Source: Prorocentrum cordatum
Lineage: Eukaryota > Sar > Dinophyceae > Prorocentrales > Prorocentraceae
DNA: 64,000 bases
Assembly (NCBI GenBank): GCA_963575745.1
Contig: CAUYUJ010014597.1
Location: 146,501 to 210,500 of the forward strand
Direction: 5' to 3'
Every line of letters begins with the position of its first letter. Position 1 is the stretch's first letter. The notes beneath the pieces were generated by a model that ran no database searches, was not told where the DNA came from, and was given only the letters and a program-made list of their open reading frames with translations. This document shows, piece by piece, positions 1 through 8,500 of this stretch. The position numbers were made by a program, and so were the translations under genes.

Positions 1-672
1 AGGAGGAGGAGGAGGAGGGATGGGGGGGGGGAAGGAGGATGAGGAGGAGGAGGAGGAATATGAGGCGAGGAGGACGAGGGGTAGCGGGATGATGAGGAGG
101 ATAATGGGGATAAGGTTGAGGAGGAAGAGGACGAGGAAGGATGGGGTGAGGGGGGGAGGGAGGGAGGGCGGAGGAAGTAGGATGAGGAGGAGGATGATGA
201 GGATGGGGGTGAGGCGGAGGAGAAGGAGGAGGAGGATGCGAAGGAGGATGAGGAGTGCTCCTCCTAACCGTCATCAGCATGATCTCAGATTCATCATAAT
301 CACCAACATCATCCTCACCCTCCTCGTCATCCGCCTCCTCCTCACCCTCTTCATCATCCTCCACTTCCTCTCCCCCTCATCCTCATCCTCGACCTCATCC
401 TCCTCATGCTCCTCATGCTCCTCCTCCTCCTCCTCCTCCTCCTCCTCCTCCTCCTCATATTCGTCGTCCTCCTCCTCCTCCTCCTCCTTCTCCTCCTCCT
501 CCTCCTCCTCATCCTCCTCCTCCTCCTCCTCCTCCTCCTCCCCCTCGTCCTCCTCCTCGTCATTCACATCTTCCTCCTCAATATTCGCTTCCTCCGCCTT
601 CTCCGCCTTCTCCTCCTCCTCCTCCTCCTCCTCCTCCTCCTCCCACTCCTCATCCTCTACCATCCTCATCCT
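1..672. repeat. GGA/GAG purine block followed by TCC/CTC pyrimidine block
   Basis: Positions 1-250 are almost pure GGA/GAG/GAT triplets on the plus strand. Positions 290-670 are TCC/CTC/CAT triplets. The two halves are roughly complementary and could fold back on each other. The long Glu/Arg-rich and Ser/Leu-rich frames here are by-products of the triplets. I see no gene. Confidence 0.85.
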
Positions 673-750
673 CCGTTGTGTTTGAAAGATGTTTGCGTTT
701 TCGCCTCGTCGGCTTTCCGATGCTCCAAAACGGCCGAGTTCCAAGACGAT
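673..750. repeat. Scrap of the CCAAGACGGCC satellite, left flank of the DIRS element
   Basis: The block runs TGTTTGAAAGATG, then a T-rich stretch, then GGCTTTCCGATG and CCAAAACGGCC. It resembles the recurring block of the higher-order satellite at 26005-26060, 26399 and 26787. The retrotransposon starting at 751 therefore appears to have landed in a member of that satellite family. Confidence 0.55.
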
Positions 751-865
751 GTAGACGTTCGTGAGAACAGCGGGTTTCTTCCCGCCTCGCAGCCTCCTCT
801 CCCCTGCTGTCCTCCTCCGTTGCTGTATGCTCAAGGCTCCTAGGGAGCCGCTTATGTTTTTGGGG
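751..865 (+). repeat. Split direct repeat A1
   Basis: About 115 bp starting GTAGACGTTCGTGAG and ending near TATGTTTTTGGGG. It matches A2 at 15421-15540 with only a few substitutions. It is the left terminal repeat of the DIRS-type element. Confidence 0.85.
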
Positions 866-1339
866 TGGACGGGCGGGCCATAGCACAAGCCCGCTCACCC
901 GAGCGGGCTTCGCTCGGCGCCTCCACGCGGCGCTTCGTGGCGGCGCCGACGCGGCGAGGGGCGCCGCGGCGGCGAGGCATGAGGCCGCTGCACAGCATCG
1001 AGTGCACCCTCGCGTTTGCGGTCTGAGCGCTCGTCACCTGGCTCGATGCATCGTTCGGCGTGAGCTGGAATGCGACGGCGCACGCGTCCGCCACAGTGGC
1101 GGGGCCCGAGGACGGAGGCCATGAGCGTGCAAGGCCAGAGGAGGACGAGGCCCATGAGGAGCAGCAGGCCCCACCGGAGGGGACGAGTGGAGCTGGCTGC
1201 CCGACCACGGACAGTGATGAGAAGCTAGCGGTGGAGGAGCCAGCATGGTCACCTCCACCAGCAGCGCTCCCTGCGCCGAGCGAGCCCTTGGTCACGGACC
1301 CGCCGCCAGCCATGGCCGGTTCGGACGAGCGCTCGGCTG
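866..1339 (+). other. Leader region of the DIRS element
   Basis: GC-rich sequence between A1 and the first credible coding frame. A plus frame at 1060-1389 is open (GTG start; acidic, Pro-rich; ends in a Tyr/His run) but has no recognisable domain. It may be the beginning of ORF1 in another frame or untranslated leader. Confidence 0.4.
887..910. other. Perfect 10-bp-stem hairpin inside the left end
   Basis: AAGCCCGCTC, loop ACCC, GAGCGGGCTT: a perfect inverted repeat just inside A1. It may be a recombinase or replication landmark, or a transcription signal. The role is inferred from position only. Confidence 0.6.
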
Positions 1340-1702
1340 ATGGTAGTGGAAGTGGCCAGGAGTACTACCACTACCACGGCTACTACTAGCTACGCCGACA
1401 CCATCCCCGTGGAGGCGAGACGGGAGCCCCAGCCGGGGGGCTCCCAGGTGAAGGAGGATACGGAGACGTCCATGAAGCCGACTCCGCCTAAGGACGGGGT
1501 CGAGCAGGAGGCCCCAGCGCCACCACACAGGGAGGAGGATGAGGAGAAGGCACGCGCCCCAAGGGAGAGCCCGCCCCCGCCCCCGCCTGCAGGACCAGGT
1601 GGAGCCACCAACACCACCGGCGTCGGGGGGGCGCCTCCGCAGTCGTCAGAGCCGCCGCTTTTCTCCGCGGAGATGCTCAACGTGTGGGTCGGGCTGCGCT
1701 GA
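1340..1702 (+). CDS. N-terminal frame block of ORF1 (acidic, Pro-rich)
   Basis: ATG at 1340 opens a 120-codon frame: a Thr run, then a Glu/Pro-rich hydrophilic stretch ending in SAEMLNVW. A frame change near 1690 would run straight into the membrane-segment frame that is open from 1684, so this is probably the N-terminus of the same ORF1 product. No family is recognised. The change of frame may be decay, sequencing error, an intron or programmed frameshifting; the sequence alone does not decide. Confidence 0.4.
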   Translation: MVVEVARSTTTTTATTSYADTIPVEARREPQPGGSQVKEDTETSMKPTPPKDGVEQEAPAPPHREEDEEKARAPRESPPPPPPAGPGGATNTTGVGGAPPQSSEPPLFSAEMLNVWVGLR

Positions 1703-4245
1703 AGAGGCTCGGCGAGAGGGTAGGCTACGCCCTGGGCGTCCTTCTCCACCAGCTCATCGCTTTCATCATGGGCTTGGTGGACTCCATGGGGCAGTACTTG
1801 TTTGGAGCTTACTGGGCCAAGCTGCAGTGGGCCGCCATGGGTTTGGCGGCGATCGCGGTGGCTACCGTGCTCGGTTCCGCCCTCAGCTTCGTGGTCTGGT
1901 TCGCAAGGACGGCGTGGGGATATGCGCCACGGCTGTTCACTGCGCTAAGAGGGTTCGCGCAGGGCCACAAGTCCGGGCACGACGTGAAGCTGGCACTCGA
2001 CGGCAACGCGGCGGCAGCGCTCACTTGGCACGGCACCGCGGAGGCCCTGGAGGTCGGCGATGACTACGTCAAGAACGAGGTCAGAGGCAGAGGAGGAGGC
2101 GCGGAGAAGATGATGCCCAACGACCTCATCGTCCAGTCGGGAGGCTCTGTGGCCAGGCTTGAGCAGGGGCCGCTCAAGGGTGACCGGCTCACACGCCACG
2201 GGTACGTCTACAAGTTTCGTGAAGTGAAGGGAAGCTCACATCGGCACTTGAAGGCGGACCTGGAGGCAACGCGCGACGACGATGGCATCGGGATGGTTCA
2301 CCTGTGCGCCGCTACCCCGTGTACGCTGCCCGCCGGGGATAAGCCGATGGTGCACATCTGCTCGTCTTGCGTAGTGCCGCATAGCTCCCCGATCAACGTG
2401 GCAGACTTGGCCAAGCTCTCCCCCGCAGGCAGGGCGCGCGCAGGCGGGCGACTTTGCTGCGCTTGGGCATGCCGGGGCGCAGGCAGGGCAGGAGGGCGGC
2501 TATTCAGGTGCTGCGCCCGGAGGAGGACGAGGCACCCTAAGCCGGGGCAACCAGCCGGCAAGGCCGAGGAGATGGACCCCAATTCGGAGACGGAGTCGGA
2601 GCCCAGCGTGGACGTCTGCCAAGCCGACCAGGCGGCCTACATCACCAAGGACGGCGCGCAGGTCTTGAGCTCCAAGTGCTGCAGGGACACTGCCAGGCAG
2701 AGCCCTTCCTTCCTCTTGGTAGAAAACGCGGCTGTCTCGGACACCCGCGATATGCAGGAGGAAGCGGGCGCTCGAACCTTCCTTGCGCGCGCGCACCGCG
2801 CGGGTACCTGCGCGAGCCAGGCCGCCCAGCGGAAATGCGCGCGCTCGCAGTGCCACCGCGCCCATGTGGTTGAGAAGGACGGCTTCTCGTTGTGCGCTGC
2901 GCATGCGGCCGACCGCGCGGTGGGCTGGCGCAGCAGGTCGGCGACGCCACATCGTGAGGACGAGGATGGTGATCGGCGCCCGGGCAGCACGCGGCCTGAG
3001 AGGAGGGGCGAGGAGCGTGCGGCCCGCCGCTCATCGGCGGCTTCTGGCCGCAAGGGCAGCCCCGCCAAGGCTGAGGCAGACGCGACTTGGCTCATCCACG
3101 TTCGCGATCCTCTGGCAGCTGGAGAACATGAGTGGGGCGCGCACTACAGCTTCCCTGCTCGCTTCATCGGCCCGACGAAATACTGCAAGAGCGACGACCC
3201 GCGTACGGACGTGGAGGCAGTGGGCTTGGGGCTGACCTTCTCCATCTCAGATGGGGCCTTTGCGGCCCCCAGGCCCGAGCTGCTCGACGAGTTCGCCCAG
3301 GCGCAGCCGCCCGCGATCTGCTGGCGGTCCGGCGCCGCGCTGCGCTTATCGGACCATGGGGGCGGCGCGAACTACCGCGGCGACTCCATGAGCCCGGCGT
3401 CGGCTATGGCACTGAGCAAAGACAGCAGTCGGCATCTCCTTGCCAAGCGGGCTCGCTCCAGGAGTCGTAGCACTACACCTACTCGGCGAGACGCCCAGGC
3501 TGACTTCGACGAGAAGCTGCGGAGGGCCCAGGCACAGGATGAGGAGCAAAGGGGCCAGGATCCGAGGTCGACCCTCGTTGCGGCCTACCTCACCAAGCGC
3601 GCGGACGGCCTCAACGATGGCGCAGCTCGGGGGGTCATCTCAGCGGAGAGCGGGATGGGCAAGCACGAGCTGCTGGCGGAGCTCATCGAGGCGGCCGACA
3701 CGCTGCGCGGAGGAGGAGTCAGCGAGGTCGGCGTCAGTCTCCTCCGAGGTTGTCGTGATCTCTGGAGTCGAGAGCTTGAGGGTGGCGAGAGCAGTCAGCA
3801 CCCAGGCGCGGCCGATGGGCCGCCGCTGCCGCCGCCAGCGCGTGCGCCGTACGAGGGCTACGAGACGGCAGGAGGAGATCAGAGGACGGCGGCCCCAGCT
3901 CGGCCCCCGCCCGAGAGTCAGTCGGGCCCGACCTGCGCCCCCACCGGGGCTGGGCTTCCTTGGCTTCGGGCAGAGACCGCCACCCTGGCAGGAGGCGCGG
4001 CCAGGCCTCAACCCAGGCGCGTTCTACGGATCAGGAGGAGCCAGCTCGACCACCCCGTGGACTGCCCCGCCGCCCCAGCAACTCTCTTGTGTGGAGAGGG
4101 CGACTCGCCCGAGGGAGTGGCACGCAGGTGCGTCCTCTCTGCCGCGGGAGGAGAAGGTGCTGGCAGCGCCCACGGCGGAGTCCGAGGTTGGCATCGGCTT
4201 GCAGAACCTCGTGCGCGAGCTGGGGAGGGCCAACAAGCACGCTGA
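1684..4245 (+). CDS. ORF1, membrane-segment and Cys-rich part, DIRS element
   Basis: Open in frame +1, with a first in-frame ATG at 1768. Near the N-terminus there is an amphipathic stretch and one clear hydrophobic segment (GLAAIAVATVLGSALSFVVW, about 1840-1900) that could anchor the protein in a membrane. A hydrophilic part follows with scattered Cys/His (CSSCVVPH; CRDTARQ; CHRAHVVEKDGFSLCAAHAAD) and an SR-rich tract near 3460 (RSRSRSTTPTRR). After about 3750 this frame becomes low-complexity Pro/Arg, while the credible protein continues in frame +2. The useful part is therefore about 1690-3800. The role is unknown; a membrane segment in a gag-side ORF is unusual for DIRS elements. Confidence 0.5.
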   Translation: MGRAALKRLGERVGYALGVLLHQLIAFIMGLVDSMGQYLFGAYWAKLQWAAMGLAAIAVATVLGSALSFVVWFARTAWGYAPRLFTALRGFAQGHKSGHDVKLALDGNAAAALTWHGTAEALEVGDDYVKNEVRGRGGGAEKMMPNDLIVQSGGSVARLEQGPLKGDRLTRHGYVYKFREVKGSSHRHLKADLEATRDDDGIGMVHLCAATPCTLPAGDKPMVHICSSCVVPHSSPINVADLAKLSPAGRARAGGRLCCAWACRGAGRAGGRLFRCCARRRTRHPKPGQPAGKAEEMDPNSETESEPSVDVCQADQAAYITKDGAQVLSSKCCRDTARQSPSFLLVENAAVSDTRDMQEEAGARTFLARAHRAGTCASQAAQRKCARSQCHRAHVVEKDGFSLCAAHAADRAVGWRSRSATPHREDEDGDRRPGSTRPERRGEERAARRSSAASGRKGSPAKAEADATWLIHVRDPLAAGEHEWGAHYSFPARFIGPTKYCKSDDPRTDVEAVGLGLTFSISDGAFAAPRPELLDEFAQAQPPAICWRSGAALRLSDHGGGANYRGDSMSPASAMALSKDSSRHLLAKRARSRSRSTTPTRRDAQADFDEKLRRAQAQDEEQRGQDPRSTLVAAYLTKRADGLNDGAARGVISAESGMGKHELLAELIEAADTLRGGGVSEVGVSLLRGCRDLWSRELEGGESSQHPGAADGPPLPPPARAPYEGYETAGGDQRTAAPARPPPESQSGPTCAPTGAGLPWLRAETATLAGGAARPQPRRVLRIRRSQLDHPVDCPAAPATLLCGEGDSPEGVARRCVLSAAGGEGAGSAHGGVRGWHRLAEPRARAGEGQQAR

Positions 4246-5398
4246 GGAGTCGGGTGGCGCAGCCAAGGGCACGCTGTCCAGCATCGGGCGTGCGGAGGAG
4301 CAGCTCGTGTTCATGGCCAGGGGGTGCGCCTATTACACGGTCACGCTGTGCCCAGGTCTGCTCGGCAAGGACGCTTTCCACGCGCTGAGGTCCGTGGGTC
4401 AGAACTCGAGGCCGCTCTTCAGGTCCATCAAGTTCCCCACCAACATCTCCAACAGCATCGCGCACGGCTTCGCGGCGTTCCAGCACGGGGGGCGCGACCA
4501 CCTGCACTTGCCGGACTACTGCCTCAGTTGTGCGAACTTTCCGAAGACGACGGAGGCGGACATGGACGGCTATGTGCCCCCCAAGGACTACAAGCTGGAG
4601 GCGCGCCCGAGGCGCGCGTCTACGCCCCAGCACTGGTTCCAGGACGCCAAACGCGAGTCGTGGGCGTGGGCCTGCTTCTACGGCCAGGAGCACTACGACC
4701 AGCAGATCAAGGCCGCCGAGCACCTGCTCAGCCTCAACGACGAGGCGGAGTACGCCTGGCCCCCCAACATCATCTTCGGCATCTGGGCAAAGCTCCGAGG
4801 TCGTTGGTGCGAGGAGCTGCGCATGAAGAGGGCTCGCATGCTGGAGCTCATGGGCGACGAGAACCCGACCTGGGACCGCATCCGGTTCGTGTGCACGTCC
4901 CCCACCAGCAGCGAGGACCCGCGGTCCTGGCTGCGGATGCCACGCGCCTACTTCTTGGACGAGCCCGACCAATGCTTCATGACGGACATCATGGTCAGGC
5001 ACCACAACAAGTCGGCGAGGTCGCAGTGGCAGGCCGCCTTCCGCTCCAACGCGGCCCCATCCCCCGCAGCCCACCCACCCCAGGCCCGGGCCCAAGGCGG
5101 GCAAGGCGGGCTCGGGAAGCCCGGAGGCAGCGGGGGCAGCAGGAGGAGCCGCAGGAGGTCGAGGAGGCGCGGGTCTGCTTGGGCACGCCCTTTCGCGCAA
5201 GGAGCATGGCCGCAGCCTCGATCACCGCCCCAAGTCCCCGGCGAGTGGCCGCATCATCTGCTGGGGCAACTCCAGCTGGAAGGGGTGCCAGAACTCTTCA
5301 TGCCCGCACTCGCACAAGCCGATCGGCAAGGTGGGCCTGCTAGACCGCCCCGTGCAGATGCAGCTGATCAAGCGGGGGGGCCCCAAGGCAAGCCCTAA
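3440..5398 (+). CDS. ORF1, gag-like core, DIRS element
   Basis: Frame +2. The credible protein runs from about 3900 (Pro/Gly-rich linker) to about 5040. It contains a conserved-looking globular region around 4310-5020: YYTVTLCPG, a CLSCANFP pair of cysteines, WFQDAKRESWAWACFYG, and a helical LRGRWCEELRMKRARMLEL stretch. Position ahead of Pol and the downstream zinc finger suggest a capsid/gag-like nucleic-acid-packaging protein. I do not recognise a named family. After about 5040 this frame turns to low complexity while a zinc finger appears in frame +3, so another one-base shift lies at about 5040-5220. Confidence 0.5.
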   Translation: MPSGLAPGVVALHLLGETPRLTSTRSCGGPRHRMRSKGARIRGRPSLRPTSPSARTASTMAQLGGSSQRRAGWASTSCWRSSSRRPTRCAEEESARSASVSSEVVVISGVESLRVARAVSTQARPMGRRCRRQRVRRTRATRRQEEIRGRRPQLGPRPRVSRARPAPPPGLGFLGFGQRPPPWQEARPGLNPGAFYGSGGASSTTPWTAPPPQQLSCVERATRPREWHAGASSLPREEKVLAAPTAESEVGIGLQNLVRELGRANKHAEESGGAAKGTLSSIGRAEEQLVFMARGCAYYTVTLCPGLLGKDAFHALRSVGQNSRPLFRSIKFPTNISNSIAHGFAAFQHGGRDHLHLPDYCLSCANFPKTTEADMDGYVPPKDYKLEARPRRASTPQHWFQDAKRESWAWACFYGQEHYDQQIKAAEHLLSLNDEAEYAWPPNIIFGIWAKLRGRWCEELRMKRARMLELMGDENPTWDRIRFVCTSPTSSEDPRSWLRMPRAYFLDEPDQCFMTDIMVRHHNKSARSQWQAAFRSNAAPSPAAHPPQARAQGGQGGLGKPGGSGGSRRSRRRSRRRGSAWARPFAQGAWPQPRSPPQVPGEWPHHLLGQLQLEGVPELFMPALAQADRQGGPARPPRADAADQAGGPQGKP

Positions 5399-5570
5399 GG
5401 TGGGCACGCGCGAGGAGGCGAACAAGAATATCGAGGCGCTCCGGCAAGCGCAGGAGGCTGAGGACACGTCCAAGAAGGCTGGCGAAGCGGCCGCGCAGGC
5501 GTCCGCGCAGGCGGGCGGCGGCAAGGGCGCCGACAGCGCGAAGGGCGGCGGCAAAGGCGCTGATGGCAGG
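5223..5570 (+). CDS. ORF1 C-terminal CCCH zinc-finger block
   Basis: Frame +3 reads a CCCH-type finger at about 5259-5315: Cys, 8 residues, Cys, 4 residues, Cys, 3 residues, His (CWGNSSWKGCQNSSCPHSH). CCCH fingers usually bind RNA. A helical charged tail (TREEANKNIEALRQAQEAED) and a GGGKGAD repeat follow. This is the expected place for a gag nucleic-acid-binding finger. The frame overlaps the upstream gag-like frame and runs into Pol near 5563 through another frame change. The start is not visible; the block is open upstream but has no convincing ATG. Confidence 0.5.
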
Positions 5571-8500
5571 AGAGGCGGCAGCCATCGACCCCAACGCAGG
5601 CCAAGGCCAGGAGGCGGAGGAGAGCGATGGCCGGGCTGGGCTGGCCCCGGAGGCGGCCAAGGACGGGGCGGAGGGCGCAGCGCCCCCGCCACTGGGCTGG
5701 GTGGAGGCGCCGCAGGAGCTCAAGGACTTCAACCCGACGGAGCTGGAGGAGCACCTGCGCGCCACCATGCAAGGCCCGGGCGCCCGCTGGCTCGGGAACC
5801 ACCGCCAGGCCAAGCAGCAGCGAGCCCACCTGCCAGACTCGACTCCCGAGTTGGCTGGGCGCAAGGAGGTCATGCACGAGATCGACACCGACCCCGCGCT
5901 GGCGCACGTGGCCGCCGCGGCCGGCCTGCTCGGCTGCTACCTCCGAAACCGGGTCCGAGCGGCAAAGGAGGCGAACGAGGAGTACGACGTGGAGGCCCTC
6001 GCGGCCCAAGCTGTGGACTACGGGTGCCCCGAGCTCGCGGAGGCGGCAGAGGCGTTCATGCAGCAGCACTACGGGCGCGGGAAGGCAGGCGAGGTCACCA
6101 CTCACCAGGCCGTCGTGGGTCCCATCGCGCGGGGCGAAGACGACGAGCCAGGCAAGGGCACGCTGACGCTGGCAGGTTGCGAGTGGACAATGCTCGACTA
6201 CCGCGACAAGCTGGCTCTGGACCCCGAGACGGTCGAGGTGCTGGACGGCCTGCCGCACTCGAGCAAGGAGCCTCCGGATATCGAGCTCAGGGAGTGCGCC
6301 ATCATCAACGTGGTCGCTGCGCACATGATCGGCGAGGCCCCCTCGCAGGAGCACGAGTGGCCCTCGGCGATCGCCGTTCAGGAGGAAGGCCTTCGCTTCC
6401 GCAAGGAGATGCTCCAGGCGGCGCGAATCGCCGAAGGCGCCTTGGGCGAGGCCCCGGGCCTTCTGACGCAGCAGGCGGAAGCGGACCTCCACATCTTCTG
6501 CCGCGATCTCACCCACCGAGACCACGACAAGGACTACCGCATGCACGCGGCCTTGCCACCGGACCTCTTGCGCGCAAAGGCGCCGGGCGCGGCGCGGGTG
6601 GACTACTACGGCAGGGCCGCGGTCGAGCTCATCATTGGCGCCGAGTTCACGAGGAAGGAGGAGGACATCCTGTGGGTGCTCGTGCACAAGGGCCACATGC
6701 GGGTCCTTGTCCCGCCAGGAGCGGGTGTCATGGGGCAGCTGTACGGCGCGGGGATCGACGTGCAAGAGCTGCCCGCTCTGGGCGGGGAGGCGCTGCTCGA
6801 GCTAGCGCTCACAACGCGGTCCCCGCCCGCGTGCCCAGGCGCGCTGGCATGCCAGCGCTGCGCTGAGGCCGCGGGCCCTGCGGCCACGAGGCGTCCTGCC
6901 TCCGGCTTCTTGGTGGGTCTCCTGAGCGACGAGACCTTAGCCAATTCCGCGCTCTTCCTCGAGAAGGCGGCGGCAGGAGAGGTCGAGGAGGATGAGGTTC
7001 AGGTGGGCGAGAAGGTCGGAGAGATGGACCCGGACCCGTCCGACGACGAGATCCGGAGCTGGCTCGGCGAGCAGGCGGCGCTCCTGCCACCGCGAGGCTG
7101 CAGGCTGGACTTCTTGGAGATCTTCACGGGCGAGGCTCGCATCTCCCAGGCGGTGGTGCAGCAGGGCGGCCGGGCCATCAAGATTGGGCCCCAGCGCGGC
7201 CAGGACTTGCGCCGCAGGAAGGACAGGAAGCTTCTCTTGGCTCTCATCAGGTTCTACGACCCGCACGAGACGTGGATCAACTGGCCGTGCACCGCCTTCT
7301 GTGCGTTCGTCGCGCTCAACGAGTCGCGCGGGGTCGACCTGTCCAAGGTCAAGAAGGAGGGCGCGGTGTTTCTCGCGCTAGCCAAGAGGATCATGGCCGA
7401 GCGAGCCGCCAAGGGGCGAGGCTGTTCGGGAGAAAACCCGTGGCTCTCGGCGGCGTGGCGCCTTCTCGCCGCGATCCTCGCCGACCCCGCGTGGCACCAG
7501 GTCCGCCTCGACCAGTGCGCGCTCAACCTCTGGAGCGCCGCGGGGGGGCTTCACCTTAAGCCCACTCGCATCGTGTCGACCTCGGAGGACGTCGCCAAGG
7601 CTCTCGACCTCCGCTGCAGCGGAGATCACGTGCACGACTTGGTGGAGGGCAAGGCAGTCACCAAGCGCAGCGAGACGTGCTCGCAGGAGATGGCTGACCT
7701 GGTGGCGAGGGCGGTGCTGCGGCGGGCTTGGCGGGATCGCATAGCAGGAAACGATGAACACGGCGGGGGGGGACAAGATCAGCACGGAGGTGGAGAGGCG
7801 CTTGAGGGCAGGGTTGAGGAGTCAACAAGGGCAGGAGAGGTCATCATCGAGTGCGACTCCAAGGGGAGACCGGAGGACACCGCGGCCAGGGCCTACAACG
7901 ATTTGCTGCAGGGCCACCAGGACTACGAGGAGGGCCAGGTCAAGGAGGTGGTGAGGCTGGGGGACGCGGTGTTGGAGGAGGCGGGGTCGCTCGAGAAGGC
8001 GATCGTCGCTCTGAGGGGGGTCTGGTGGGAGAGGCATGGCTATCACCTGAGGGGCATCTTCGACAAGAACCTGGAGCCGCTAGTAGGAGGCGCGCTGCTG
8101 GAGCATGCCCGGAAGGTGGCCAAGGAGGGGGCGAGGACGAGGTTTAGGGGCGCGCCAAAACGCCTCAAGGCTTTGCCCCACCCCAGTGCGAAGGATCACC
8201 TTGATGAGGTGATGCACGCTCTTTGGAAGGACGCGGCGAAGGGCCGTGTCTTGCTGTGCACCAACGTCCATGAGCACTTACTCAGCTGGGTGGTGAGCGC
8301 ACCCATGGCGAGGGTGCCCCAGCAGAACCCGGACCGCACCATGAGCGACAAGGGGCGCCTCATCTGGGACGGCACCGTGCCCAACCAGAGCTGCCCTAAG
8401 GAGGACCACCCGCCAGCGGACCAGCCGCGGCACGAGGACCTCGCTCGCATCATTATGTGGTGGAAGGCGCGCATGCCGGGCGTCGACATCGCGCTGGCCA